Source: Paraburkholderia sp. IMGN_8
Lineage (GTDB): Bacteria > Pseudomonadota > Gammaproteobacteria > Burkholderiales > Burkholderiaceae
NCBI RefSeq assembly: GCF_038050405.1
Contig: NZ_CP150900.1
Coordinates: 1,860,001 to 1,924,000 of the forward strand
Length of the DNA: 64,000 nucleotides
Direction: 5' to 3'
Part shown: in pieces, positions 1-8,846 of the stretch
How positions within the stretch are numbered: the stretch's first letter is position 1
Layout of the letters: every line of letters begins with the position of its first letter
Notes under the pieces: generated by a model
The model's input: the letters and a program-made list of their open reading frames with translations, nothing else
What the model was told of the DNA's origin: nothing
Databases searched by the model: none
Position numbers and translations under genes: made by a program

Positions 1-2394
1 TCCCTCACCGAACGCTTTCGAATACACGCCGGGAAGCGGGTTCGCTTCCGGCAAATCCTTGGGCCGCCCCTCAGCGAACCAGCGCATGTCGACGGGTGGC
101 TTGTCATTGTCCGAAGGAGGGGGAACGACGTGATAGCCCTTTTGCAGGAACTTCTTCCAGGTGGTTTGCTTCGGCAGGTCCGTGGAGTTGAACATTCGCT
201 CGCACCACGCCAGTTCGGAGCAACCACCTTCCGAAAACATGCCACCGTATCCAAGCCTTGTCATGATATCCAGAAAGATCTGATAGTCCGACTTCGATTC
301 GCCGAGGGGTTCGATGCATTTGTGTTGCATGATCACCATACGGTGATTGAGCTGGCTCTGCGCATGCTGGATGTAGCCGCCGCAATTGGCCCATTCGGCG
401 ATGTCATCACGTTCGAGCGCGGTGCAAGCAGGCAGAATGACGTCTGCGAACTGGGCCTCGTTCTCCATCCAGATCGACTGGTTGACGATGAACTCCAGGG
501 ATGAGTGACGATACGCTTCAACAAGCCTGTTCGATCCCGGAGTCGTGCCGAACGATGACGAGCCGTAGCGGTACAGCATGTGGATGCGGGAATGGCCCGG
601 CCTCGGATACGAGTATTGGGCAAATTGCCCCTCGATCGAGAAGCCGTCCCACGCATAGCCTTCCGCGTGTCCCTCCACGATGGCTTCGGCAAGCCGTTGC
701 CGGGGGACGGACTGCTTCACCGGATTGATCGTGATGATATGAGGCATGCGGCAGTAGTTGTTGGCCGCGCTCGCAGTGTTGTTCAAATCGCCTGAGATTC
801 CGCCCTCGGCGTACCCGGGGAAGTAAAAATTGAGGTCCTGCGGTGCACCAATCTGCAAATTGCCGAAATTGATCCCCGGTTTCCCCCATCCCTGCATCGC
901 CATCATCATGACGACGCTTCGCGCCCATTGAGCACCCGTCTCGGTGCGGCATGCGCCACCAAAGCCTGCGCCCAGGCCGCCAGCCGCGAGATAAGTCTTC
1001 TTTGACGCCCATAACTTCGCCAGACTGCGCACATCCTTGGCGGGCACGCCGGTTTCCGCTTCTTGCCACTCCGGCGTCTTGGGTACGCCGTCCTCTTTGC
1101 CGAGGACGTAAGCGCTCCATTCGTCAAAGCCCGTCGTATTCGATGCAACGTACTCCTTATCGTAGCTGCCGCTAACCATCCATTCGTGCATGATGGCGAT
1201 CGCGAGCGCCGAGTCGGAGCCGGGTTTGATCGGCAGCCATTTCCCGCCAAGGAACTGCGCGGAATGCGTCAGATAAGGATCGATATGCACGAACTCGATG
1301 CCGAGCTGCTTGGCCCATAGCCGCCGTTCGGTGCCTTCGAATCCGCCATAGACACCATTGGTCGATTCGGGATCGCTCGACCAGAACACGATGACCTCGG
1401 CATGCTGAAGACAATCCTCGATCGTGCCGTAAAAGCTCGGCGTGCCCAGGCGCAGGCTGTTGCCGTAGTGATGCATGGCCCCCCAATACCAGCCTTCCCA
1501 ACTGATCGGACTCGGTTCGACGCGGGTAAAGCCGATCAGGTTACCGAAGCGCAGCATCGCGCTCAGGTAGTAGTTGATGTTCCCCCACTGGTGGTGTGCG
1601 CCCGTGACCATGGCTATGGATCCGGGGCCGTAGTCCTTCTTCATGCGGCGAATTTCTCCGGCGACAATATCGAGCGCTTCGTCCCAGCTGATGCGTTCAT
1701 AGCCCGAGATCCCGCGATTCTGGGGATTGCGCTCGCCGTTGGGGTCAAAGTCGACGCGCTTCATCGGATAGAGGAGGCGCTTGTCGGAGTACACGAGCGA
1801 TTTCAGGGAGAGCGCGTGCGGACTGACCGTCGCGCGCCGTGCCGGCGAAAGCCGGCGGCCTCTTGCCGTGATACTCCAGCTCGGTCCATCGTCCTCTTCG
1901 AGATCGATGGGCGTGGTGCGAACGATCTTGTCGTCCTTGACGAAGACGAACACGGGTCCGCCATTGGTGAGCGTGACGTAACGCGTGGTTCCGTCCTTCA
2001 TCGGCATGCCCTTGCGCCACGCAGCCGTCTTCATTGTGTTGACGAGTTGGCCGAACCACACGAGCTTCTGGTCGCTTCCGCCCTGCGTGATCTTGAAGTT
2101 CTTGAGCGCATCGATCAGGAACGCATGATCCGTTTTCGGCGCGAGCATCTTGTGCGCTGTCGCGACGTCCATGAAGACGAGCTCTGCGTCGGGCTTGGCG
2201 CACACTCCCCAGCGTCCGGACACGCTGCCGTCTTTGAAATGGAGTTGCCTCGCGAGACTGTTGTCTCTGAGCCGTAGCTGGATGACTCCACTTCCTGTGG
2301 CGAGATGCGCTCGCACGGCAGGAAACTTGCGGGCCGCAATACGCAGGACGGTCGGCATGAGCCAGAGGATAAGTACAAGGATTTTTCGCTGCAT
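1..2394 (-). CDS. Transhydroxylase-type molybdopterin oxidoreductase, SCP2-like N-terminus, 3' end outside window
   Basis: The frame is open from the window edge to an ATG at 2392-2394, giving 798 codons without the C-terminus. Residues from about 210 on match the bis-MGD enzyme family: ISWDEALDIVAGEI, GWYWGAMHHYGNSLRLG, VFWSSDPESTNG, LGGKWLPIKPGSDSALA, YFPGYAEGGISGDL. This pattern is closest to the large subunit of pyrogallol-phloroglucinol transhydroxylase, which also lacks a 4Fe-4S cluster; no CxxCxxxC motif is visible here. The first roughly 120 residues begin with a hydrophobic stretch (MQRKILVLILWLM) and then resemble an SCP2 sterol-carrier fold (HFKDGSVSGRW, KPDAELVFMD, NFKITQGGSDQKLVWFGQLV). 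A 4Fe-4S partner subunit would be expected next to it, possibly beyond base 1. It is divergent from a MarR gene and starts below conserved promoter A. The reaction is inferred only as hydroxyl transfer or hydration on a phenolic ring. The family call is firm; the SCP2 call is moderate. Confidence 0.8.
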   Translation of the reverse strand, partial: MQRKILVLILWLMPTVLRIAARKFPAVRAHLATGSGVIQLRLRDNSLARQLHFKDGSVSGRWGVCAKPDAELVFMDVATAHKMLAPKTDHAFLIDALKNFKITQGGSDQKLVWFGQLVNTMKTAAWRKGMPMKDGTTRYVTLTNGGPVFVFVKDDKIVRTTPIDLEEDDGPSWSITARGRRLSPARRATVSPHALSLKSLVYSDKRLLYPMKRVDFDPNGERNPQNRGISGYERISWDEALDIVAGEIRRMKKDYGPGSIAMVTGAHHQWGNINYYLSAMLRFGNLIGFTRVEPSPISWEGWYWGAMHHYGNSLRLGTPSFYGTIEDCLQHAEVIVFWSSDPESTNGVYGGFEGTERRLWAKQLGIEFVHIDPYLTHSAQFLGGKWLPIKPGSDSALAIAIMHEWMVSGSYDKEYVASNTTGFDEWSAYVLGKEDGVPKTPEWQEAETGVPAKDVRSLAKLWASKKTYLAAGGLGAGFGGACRTETGAQWARSVVMMMAMQGWGKPGINFGNLQIGAPQDLNFYFPGYAEGGISGDLNNTASAANNYCRMPHIITINPVKQSVPRQRLAEAIVEGHAEGYAWDGFSIEGQFAQYSYPRPGHSRIHMLYRYGSSSFGTTPGSNRLVEAYRHSSLEFIVNQSIWMENEAQFADVILPACTALERDDIAEWANCGGYIQHAQSQLNHRMVIMQHKCIEPLGESKSDYQIFLDIMTRLGYGGMFSEGGCSELAWCERMFNSTDLPKQTTWKKFLQKGYHVVPPPSDNDKPPVDMRWFAEGRPKDLPEANPLPGVYSKAFGEG

Positions 2395-2551
2395 GAGAAT
2401 GTCATCCCTGAGCAGAACTGTGCTTTGATTGGACGCAACGACTGCCGTTCAGGCACCGGTCCAGGTTGTTCCGAATTGCCCCTGATGAGCGAATTTTGCG
2501 GAGCAGCGCGACGCAGCGGTCGGTCACGTTGTATGATCGTAACTATAGCGG

Positions 2552-2650
2552 ATCATTTGTAAGGCAATGATACCTTAAAAAATAAACCTGTATCGAATGA
2601 TGCTGTTTGGTATAAACAAAGTCAAGGGCTCCTGTGGTGGGGTATGCCCT
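2552..2650 (-). promoter_or_regulatory. Conserved promoter A, reading toward the molybdoenzyme
   Basis: On the minus strand TTGACTT (2625-2619) is followed after 16 nt by CATCATTCG (2602-2594). A 20-bp inverted repeat, ATCAT-N10-ATGAT, runs from 2571 to 2552. An imperfect GC palindrome, GGGGTATGCCCT, lies upstream at 2639-2650, about 6 bp farther from the -35 than in the other copies. Spacing of the other elements is identical to promoters B-E. It lies between the molybdoenzyme and the first MarR gene. Confidence 0.75.
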
Positions 2651-2713
2651 GACTACCGTTTGTTCGGGGCCCGGAAATTTGCCCGGTTGGCCCATCTATA
2701 AAGGAATCAGGCA

Positions 2714-3253
2714 ATGTCCAAGTCGAATCCCAGCGCCGCCAAGGCAACTTTGGATCGCGAACCGTCAGGCGAGGCAGCCGCGAAGTTGTCACCCGAACTA
2801 TTTGATGAGCGTGGCCGAACTGTGCCGTGGATGGCCAGGACGGTGCACCGGCTCTATGATGCACAGGGCCAGAAAGTTCTAGATAAGGAAAACCTTGCCA
2901 TTTCGTATTGGTATTACCTCCGCGTACTGGCCGAGCGCGGCGAGTTGAATCAGCTCGAATTAAGCAAGCGAGTGGGGATAGCCTCGACGACCGCGGTGCC
3001 GGCACTTGACAACCTGGAGAAGCGCGGGCTGGTGCAAAGGATCCGGGATCCTAAGGATCGAAGAAAATATTACGTCAGTCTTAAGGAAGAGGGTAGACGC
3101 CTGGTCGACGACATATTGCCGGAGTTCACGGACATACACTCCGCCTCGCTCGACGGAATTTCCTCGCGGGACATGCGGGTGTTCTGGAAGGTCGCGCACC
3201 AGATCGAGAAAAATCTGATTCAGATGTCCAAGGACGATGCGGCCTTGGACTGA
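2714..3253 (+). CDS. MarR family transcriptional regulator (paralogue 1 of 3)
   Basis: This is a 179-residue winged-helix repressor. The HTH is visible as NQLELSKRVGIASTTAVPAL (about residues 77-96) and the wing as RDPKDRRKYYVSL. The start has an AAGGA ribosome site 8 nt upstream. Two other genes in the window (14243 and 16995) encode proteins very similar to it over the whole length apart from the first 30 residues. MarR proteins usually bind 16-20 bp palindromes as dimers and release on binding phenolic ligands. The gene is divergent from the molybdoenzyme and shares its upstream region, so it is a candidate regulator of promoters A-F. The ligand is unknown. Confidence 0.9.
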   Translation: MSKSNPSAAKATLDREPSGEAAAKLSPELFDERGRTVPWMARTVHRLYDAQGQKVLDKENLAISYWYYLRVLAERGELNQLELSKRVGIASTTAVPALDNLEKRGLVQRIRDPKDRRKYYVSLKEEGRRLVDDILPEFTDIHSASLDGISSRDMRVFWKVAHQIEKNLIQMSKDDAALD

Positions 3254-3308
3254 CGGCCTCGAAAAGATAATTACGTTTGCAACGTGCGTTGTCGCCCGAG
3301 ATCTGCAT

Positions 3309-3400
3309 GGGGAATTCCCTGGTGCTCTTGACTTGATTTGTTCTGCAACACATCATTCGATATAAATCTATCCTTTGTGCGATCATCGCAGGAAAATGAT
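3309..3400 (+). promoter_or_regulatory. Conserved promoter B, upstream of the cupin dioxygenase
   Basis: The order is a near-perfect palindrome GGGGAATTCCCT (3309-3320), TTGACTT (3328-3334), 16 nt, CATCATTCG (3351-3359), ATATAAAT, then ATCAT...ATGAT (3382-3400). The TTGACT and CATCAT hexamers are 17 nt apart, fitting a sigma-70 promoter with a weak -10. The downstream palindrome sits where a repressor would block transcription. Confidence 0.78.
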
Positions 3401-3492
3401 GTGCCTTAGGGTGATGGACGTTACTTGCCGACGTCGGCCAGCGAAAGTGAGAGGCGGCGGAAGCGGTGTTAGAGAACGAAGGAGGTGGACAA

Positions 3493-4539
3493 ATGAGTGG
3501 CAAAACGCATGATGCAGGCCCCCCCCTGGTGCAACTCTGGAGCCGTGACGGATTCCAGGGTGCGCTGTCAGTTGTGACCCGGCCGACATATGCGCCTGAT
3601 TATCTTTCCGTGCAGGGGCCGCACGCACCGCGGCGCGCCGTCCTTGAGCGCTTGACGCCTGACGATCAGGACGACCCTGAGGCCCTTCCGACCACCGTGG
3701 CGACTTCCAGGCTCGGCGTCAAGCTGCATGTGTCGGGGCGGCGCAAGCCCATGCCGTATGTAGTGCGCAATGTCGAAGCGGACGAGATTCATTTCATCCA
3801 ATCCGGCACGGTAAGGTTCGAAACGGACGTGGGCTGTCTCACGGCGACGGAAGGAGACTTCGTCTGCATTCCCCGATCTGTCGCGTATCGCTATGCACCG
3901 ACGGGCGATGCTATGCGAAGCATCATCGTCGAGAGTCCTGCGGCCCTGAAGCTCGCGCCGCCCGCGCCAAGTGGCCTGCTCAACGTTGCGCGGGATCTCA
4001 AGTTTGCCGAAATCGACTCCGCCATGCCGGCCGGCGGCCCAACGCGGCTGGTGCTGAAAACCCTCGACACCGAGAACACGGTCTTCACGATGCCGCATGA
4101 TCCGCTTGCGCTTGGCGTGTGCTTGTCGGAGTCCGTCCCGGTGTGGAAGCTGAATCTGGCCAATATCCAGGTTCACGCCTACCTGCCTGAGGGTGGTCCG
4201 CCTAGCCAGTTTCTGTCATCGAGCACGGGCGACATTCTGATGTTCAACCTCAGCGCGCGTCCCGGGGGGCGGCCACCGGTTCACATCAACGCCGACTTCG
4301 ACGAAGTGATCTGTTACGTGCGGGGCCCCGGCGCTTGGGGCGGGTGTTCGGAACCTGGCACCTTGACCTGTGTGCCAAAGGGGGTCATCCACCACGGGCC
4401 CTCGGAGGACGTTCCTGAGGGCTATCAGGCCTGGTTGCTGGAAACACGCGCGACGCTGCGTTGGACACCGAAGGCCCTTGCCGCTTCGGAGTTGATGGAG
4501 ACGGGCCAATACCGGCCGCACCCGAGTGTGGGTAAATGA
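3493..4539 (+). CDS. Homogentisate 1,2-dioxygenase-like cupin
   Basis: The protein has 348 residues, while classical homogentisate dioxygenases have about 430-445. The cupin core reads DEIHFIQSGTVRFETDVG followed by EGDFVCIPRSVAYRY, matching the N-terminal barrel of the HmgA family. The C-terminal half has NADFDEVICYVRGPGAWG and CVPKGVIHHGPSED, matching the metal-binding barrel. The ATG at 3493 has a strong GGAGGT site 8 nt upstream; an in-frame earlier start at 3466 has none. It probably performs Fe(II)-dependent cleavage of a dihydroxylated ring. No homogentisate pathway partners (maleylacetoacetate isomerase, fumarylacetoacetase) are nearby, so the substrate is likely different. It is followed 33 bp later by a dehydrogenase gene on the same strand under promoter B. 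Confidence 0.8.
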   Translation: MSGKTHDAGPPLVQLWSRDGFQGALSVVTRPTYAPDYLSVQGPHAPRRAVLERLTPDDQDDPEALPTTVATSRLGVKLHVSGRRKPMPYVVRNVEADEIHFIQSGTVRFETDVGCLTATEGDFVCIPRSVAYRYAPTGDAMRSIIVESPAALKLAPPAPSGLLNVARDLKFAEIDSAMPAGGPTRLVLKTLDTENTVFTMPHDPLALGVCLSESVPVWKLNLANIQVHAYLPEGGPPSQFLSSSTGDILMFNLSARPGGRPPVHINADFDEVICYVRGPGAWGGCSEPGTLTCVPKGVIHHGPSEDVPEGYQAWLLETRATLRWTPKALAASELMETGQYRPHPSVGK

Positions 4540-4572
4540 CCGGCGTGACGTGACGCATATTTCGAGGATGCA

Positions 4573-5673
4573 ATGAAAAAACGTTTTCGAGTAGGAATCG
4601 TGGGAGTGAGCGCGCAGCGTGGTTGGGGCACCGCAGCGCATATTCCTGCGTTGCGTGCGTTGTCCGACGTATTCGAGGCCGCCGGCGTGGCAAACACGAG
4701 TCTCGCGAGCGCAAAGGCGGCCGCTGCTGCCTTTGGCATTCCGCGCGCGTTCGAGAACGTGGCGGAGCTCGTGGCCTCCCCGGATATCGACGTCCTGGCC
4801 GTCACGGTCAAAGTTCCGCACCATCGTGAAGTTGTCGCCGCGGCTTTGGCGGCGGGCAAGCATGTCTACTGTGAGTGGCCGCTCGGCAACGGCCTTGCAG
4901 AAGCGATCGAGCTTGCAGATCTCGCCAGGGAGAGCCCGGCACGGGCAGTGGTGGGCACCCAGGCCACCGCGTCGCCCGAAGTCGAACTCGTCCGCAAGCT
5001 CGTGGCCGACGGACACGTGGGCGAGGTGTTGTCGTCGACCTACCTCGGCTGCGGTCCTACCTGGGGTGACGAAGTCACGCGCGGTGACTCGTACGCGATG
5101 GATGCGGCCAACGGCGCAACCTTGCTGAGGATCATTGGCGGGCATGCACTTGCTGCCGTGCAAAGTGTGCTCGGCCCCGTTGACGACGTGGAGGGTGTGG
5201 TGTCGCAGCGCCGCAAGACCGTGCGCATCGTCGAGACAGGCGACACGATCCCGATGCGAACACACGATCATGTGATGGTTAATGCCGTTTTGAAGTCGGG
5301 CGCACCGTTGTCGCTGGAGCTCCGCGGGGGCCTGCCGCGCGGCACGCAGCTGCTGTGGGAGATCAACGGAACGGCGGGTGATCTGCGCATTACCGCTGCG
5401 CATGACCAGTATCCCGTCATCAACATCGCGCCATTGCGCGTGGAGGCGGGCCGCAAGGGCGAGCAGGGGTATCGCGAGGTCGAGGCTGCGAAATCCGATT
5501 TCGTGGATACGGTCATTGCGCGGAATGTGGCGGCCATCTATCGGCAGATGGCCGAGGACCTGGTTCACGGGACCAGCACTGCCCCTGATTTCGATGACGC
5601 TGTGGCCCTTCATAAGGTGATTGATGCCATCGAGAGATCAGATCAGACCCGCAAGCGGGTGCGAATCGACTGA
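4573..5673 (+). CDS. Gfo/Idh/MocA family NAD(P)-dependent oxidoreductase (paralogue 1)
   Basis: The 366-residue protein begins with a Rossmann segment (VGIVGVSAQRGWGTAAHIPA) and carries the family motif in the variant CEWPLGNG (about residue 99), as in Gal80-like members, in place of the usual EKP. The second domain contains GNGATLL-type and GGHAL helices. The start has GAGGATGCA directly upstream. Members oxidise or reduce sugars, cyclitols and related polyols. It is probably co-transcribed with the cupin upstream. A clear paralogue lies at 18070-19182, so two related hydroxyl or keto positions may be processed. Actual substrate not known. Confidence 0.88.
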   Translation: MKKRFRVGIVGVSAQRGWGTAAHIPALRALSDVFEAAGVANTSLASAKAAAAAFGIPRAFENVAELVASPDIDVLAVTVKVPHHREVVAAALAAGKHVYCEWPLGNGLAEAIELADLARESPARAVVGTQATASPEVELVRKLVADGHVGEVLSSTYLGCGPTWGDEVTRGDSYAMDAANGATLLRIIGGHALAAVQSVLGPVDDVEGVVSQRRKTVRIVETGDTIPMRTHDHVMVNAVLKSGAPLSLELRGGLPRGTQLLWEINGTAGDLRITAAHDQYPVINIAPLRVEAGRKGEQGYREVEAAKSDFVDTVIARNVAAIYRQMAEDLVHGTSTAPDFDDAVALHKVIDAIERSDQTRKRVRID

Positions 5674-5780
5674 TCTGTTGAGGTCTGCGATCGGGTCCAT
5701 TGACACGCCGATCGCCGTCTATCGTGTTGCCAGCGGCAACCATACATCGCAACGTTGATTCTCAGCGACACCGATCTGCT

Positions 5781-5816
5781 CGACGACCCGCCAGTAACAC
5801 TGCTGGCGGGTTCGTC
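5781..5816 (+). terminator. Hairpin downstream of the cupin-dehydrogenase unit
   Basis: ACCCGCCAG (5786-5794) pairs with CTGGCGGGT (5803-5811), and GACGA/TCGTC extends the stem with one bulge. It lies about 110 bp after the dehydrogenase stop. The T run after it is poor, so it may be a Rho-assisted or processing structure. Confidence 0.45.
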
Positions 5817-5968
5817 CGTCTTTGCATTGCACCACGCTCAAGAAGAATCAGGCCAGCACGGACTGCAGCGAACAAGCGTCGCGCAGTCAGTTGCGGCATC
5901 GCCATTCGCAGTCGCGGGCCGCTTTCAGACGACACCCTTGTGACATCCACGGCCCATGCGGCATGGGT

Positions 5969-6062
5969 AGGGAGATTCCCTAAGGTTCTTGACTTTGGTC
6001 GTTCTAAAACACATCATTCGATATAAATCAATCGCGTCTTGAATCATCGTATTCGAAATGAT
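5969..6062 (+). promoter_or_regulatory. Conserved promoter C, upstream of the ABC importer
   Basis: AGGGA-GAT-TCCCT (5969-5981), TTGACTT (5989-5995), 16 nt, CATCATTCG (6012-6020), ATATAAAT, and ATCATCGTATTCGAAATGAT (6043-6062). Spacing is the same as in promoter B. About 300 nt of untranslated leader separates it from the ATG at 6369. I see no other feature in 5674-6368 apart from the hairpin at 5781. Confidence 0.78.
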
Positions 6063-6368
6063 GTGCGCGAGGGTACGCTGCCCGTATTCCTCTGTTTATT
6101 TTCGAGCTATTGCATTCCGCTGTCGAGGCTATCAATCCTCATCCACTTTCGGAATTAAGATTTTTCATAATAACTCTGGACGCAGATAGATAAAAAGAAC
6201 AAGAAATCAGGTGCAAATTCACTTTTCAATATTTCGTACAACAGATCAATGAAAGCAATAGGCGCGTCGTGAAACGTTTGAACCGCTCCGCCTGATGCTG
6301 GCTCTCCTCCGCGCTTCCTGCCGACAAGCTCAAGGAAGTATTTGCACAACAATTGCTTGAGATGAATC

Positions 6369-8846
6369 ATGAATGACCAGAAAACGCTGCTGCAGGTCGA
6401 TGGTGTCACCAAGATATTCCCCGGAGTCAGGGCGCTCGACAACGTAACGTTCTCGGTGGTCGAGGGCGAGGTGCACGGTCTCGTGGGCGAGAACGGGGCA
6501 GGCAAGTCCACGCTGATGGCCGTTGCGTCGGGCGCCCTCGTTCCGGAGCAAGGGCGCGTCGTGATCGACGGCACGGAAACGCGAGGCGACACGGAGCAGG
6601 CACGCCGGTTGGGGTTGGCTATCGTACGGCAGGAACCGGCGCTTATGCCCGACCTGACCGTAGCGGAAAACCTCTATCTCGGCGTGCCTGCCGAGCAACG
6701 TCCGTCCTTGATGGAGGTTGCGCAATGGGCACGCGGGCTCCTGAAGCAATGGAGCGACGATGTTGCGATCGATGCGAGCGAGCGCGTGGTGAGCTTGGGC
6801 CCCGAGCAGAGGTTCATCGTCGAAATTGTCAAAGCGCTTGCTGCAAAGCCCAAGGTTCTGGTTCTCGACGAACCGACCGAACATCTGTTGACGGAAGACG
6901 TCGACCGTCTGTTCGAGCGCATCCGCAAGATAACGGCTTCGGGTTGTTCGGTCGTTTATATCTCGCACCGGATCCGCGAGGTGCAGAGAATTGCGCATCG
7001 CCTGACGGTGCTTCGCGACGGGCAGGGCCAGGGCACCTATGAGGCCGCGGGCCTCAGCGAACAGGAAATCGTCGAACTGATCGTTGGCGGCGCGCTCGAC
7101 CGCGACTTCCCGGCCAAGGGTAACAATAGCGGTGCAAGCGTCGTTCTCGACGTGACAAAGCTGCGTGGTGTCGGCTTTACCGACATATCGGTTCGGATCA
7201 GGAAAGGCGAGATTGTTGGTCTTGCGGGGATCGACGGCAATGGCCAGCGAGAGTTCATGCGGGCTCTCGCAGGACAAACGCGAAGCCGCGGCAGCGTCAC
7301 GGTGGCCGGCGTTCCCGCGAAGCTTCACAACTCGCAGGCTGCCGCCGGTTCGGGCATCCGTTATCTGCCGGGCGACCGTCATCGCGAGGGCATTTTCGGC
7401 GAATTGTCGGTGCGCGAGAATTTTTCGCTCCGCAGTCTGCCATTCGATTCCATCAAAGGGTGGGTGAGCCAGCGCAGCGAAGCAAAGCGCGCGAGAGATG
7501 CCGTGACGCGATTCGCTGTCAAGACGCCGTCCGTCGACACGCCTATTCGGACCCTGTCGGGCGGTAACCAGCAGAAGCTTGTGCTGGCGAGTGTGCTCGC
7601 CAGTCATCCCAAGGTGTTGCTGGTCGACGAGCCGACCCAGGGCGTGGACATTGGCGCGCGGATGGAAATCTACAAGGTGCTTCGCGAGGCTGCAGCTGCA
7701 GGTGCAGCCGTGATCGTCGTTTCGTCGGATGCGCACGAGGTGGCGGGACTCTGTGATCGCGTGCTCATCTTCTCGCGCGGACATGTCGTCAAGGAATTGG
7801 GCGAGAACGCCGTCAGTGAGAACAACATCACGTCTGCCGTCCTGACCGCAACGACTGAGCGGGAAAAGGACGCTTCCCGGACCTCCGGGCTCTGGAAGTG
7901 GGCTGCTGGGGATTGGGCGCCGCTGGTGATGCTTGCCGTCGCGGTCTGTGCGCTCGGCTTGTATGCGGCGCACGTCAACCCAGCCTACCTTTCTGCGCGA
8001 AACTTGAGCGGCATGCTGGCGCTCGTGGCGACACTGGCCATCGTCGCATACGGGCAACAGATGCTCATGCTGGTTGGCGGGATCGATCTTTCGGTTGGGC
8101 CGCTCATGGGGCTCATCGTTGTCATACAGTCGTTCTTCCTGAATGATGGCGCCTCGTTGGCTCATCAGCTCTCGGGATGGGGGATCGTGTTGCTCGTCGC
8201 CCTCGCCGTCGGACTCGTGAACTGGATGCTGGTGGGTCCGTTCCGGTTGCATCCGATGGTAGCGACACTCGCGACGTACATGGCGCTTCAGGCGGTGTCG
8301 CTGCTCCTGCGCCCGGTTCCGGGTGGCCTGATTGCGGATTCCATTGCGGAGTCGATCAGTGCGCAGCTCGGCGTCATGCCCATTATCGTGATCGTGGCAA
8401 TCGTGCTTGCCGTGGTGCTCGAAATCGCGTTGTTCAAGTCAAGGGCCGGTCTCACGCTGCGCGGCGTGGGCTCCCGCTTCGAAGCCGCGCGTATGTCCGG
8501 TGCCCGCCCGCAACTGACGGCGCTCGCCGCGTACATGGGGTGTTCGTTCCTTGCGGGCGTCGCTGCCGTGCCCATGATGGCGCAGGTTGGCACGGGCGAC
8601 CCCAGCGCCGGTATTAACTACACGCTCGGAAGCGTCGCAGCGGTAGTGATCGGCGGCGCGAGCCTGTTTGGCGGACGCGGCTCCTTTGTCGGTTCACTGC
8701 TGGGTGCGCTCCTCATCATTCAGGTGAACGTCGTCACCTCGTTCCTCGATATCGGGGACTCGTGGCAGTCGTATCTCCTGGGCGGGATGATCCTCACGTC
8801 AGTCGCGCTCTATTCCAAGAGCAGAGAAATGGTGGTGGCGAAATGA
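6369..8846 (+). CDS. Fused ribose-type ABC ATPase (two domains) and permease
   Basis: The 825-residue protein joins what are normally two subunits of a CUT2 importer. ATPase 1 has Walker A GENGAGKST (residues 40-48) and Walker B VLVLDEPT (163-170), but its signature is SLGPEQ in place of LSGGQ. ATPase 2 has a degenerate Walker A (GIDGNGQRE), an intact LSGGNQQK (396-403) and Walker B VLLVDEPTQGVD. From about residue 515 follow the hydrophobic helices of an RbsC-type permease, including GGIDLSVG and VIGGASLFGGRG. It overlaps the next permease by ATGA. A matching periplasmic binding protein is encoded at 21283-22497 under a copy of the same promoter. The substrate may be a sugar, cyclitol or glycoside; this is inferred from family and neighbours. 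Confidence 0.92.
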   Translation: MNDQKTLLQVDGVTKIFPGVRALDNVTFSVVEGEVHGLVGENGAGKSTLMAVASGALVPEQGRVVIDGTETRGDTEQARRLGLAIVRQEPALMPDLTVAENLYLGVPAEQRPSLMEVAQWARGLLKQWSDDVAIDASERVVSLGPEQRFIVEIVKALAAKPKVLVLDEPTEHLLTEDVDRLFERIRKITASGCSVVYISHRIREVQRIAHRLTVLRDGQGQGTYEAAGLSEQEIVELIVGGALDRDFPAKGNNSGASVVLDVTKLRGVGFTDISVRIRKGEIVGLAGIDGNGQREFMRALAGQTRSRGSVTVAGVPAKLHNSQAAAGSGIRYLPGDRHREGIFGELSVRENFSLRSLPFDSIKGWVSQRSEAKRARDAVTRFAVKTPSVDTPIRTLSGGNQQKLVLASVLASHPKVLLVDEPTQGVDIGARMEIYKVLREAAAAGAAVIVVSSDAHEVAGLCDRVLIFSRGHVVKELGENAVSENNITSAVLTATTEREKDASRTSGLWKWAAGDWAPLVMLAVAVCALGLYAAHVNPAYLSARNLSGMLALVATLAIVAYGQQMLMLVGGIDLSVGPLMGLIVVIQSFFLNDGASLAHQLSGWGIVLLVALAVGLVNWMLVGPFRLHPMVATLATYMALQAVSLLLRPVPGGLIADSIAESISAQLGVMPIIVIVAIVLAVVLEIALFKSRAGLTLRGVGSRFEAARMSGARPQLTALAAYMGCSFLAGVAAVPMMAQVGTGDPSAGINYTLGSVAAVVIGGASLFGGRGSFVGSLLGALLIIQVNVVTSFLDIGDSWQSYLLGGMILTSVALYSKSREMVVAK

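Noticed and set aside
1402..2277. 291-residue plus-strand frame
   Set aside because: It is the antisense shadow of the molybdoenzyme, which shows clear family motifs on the minus strand.
6330..8252. 640-residue minus-strand frame
   Set aside because: It is antisense to the fused ABC ATPase-permease, has low-complexity Arg/His-rich translation and no family motif.
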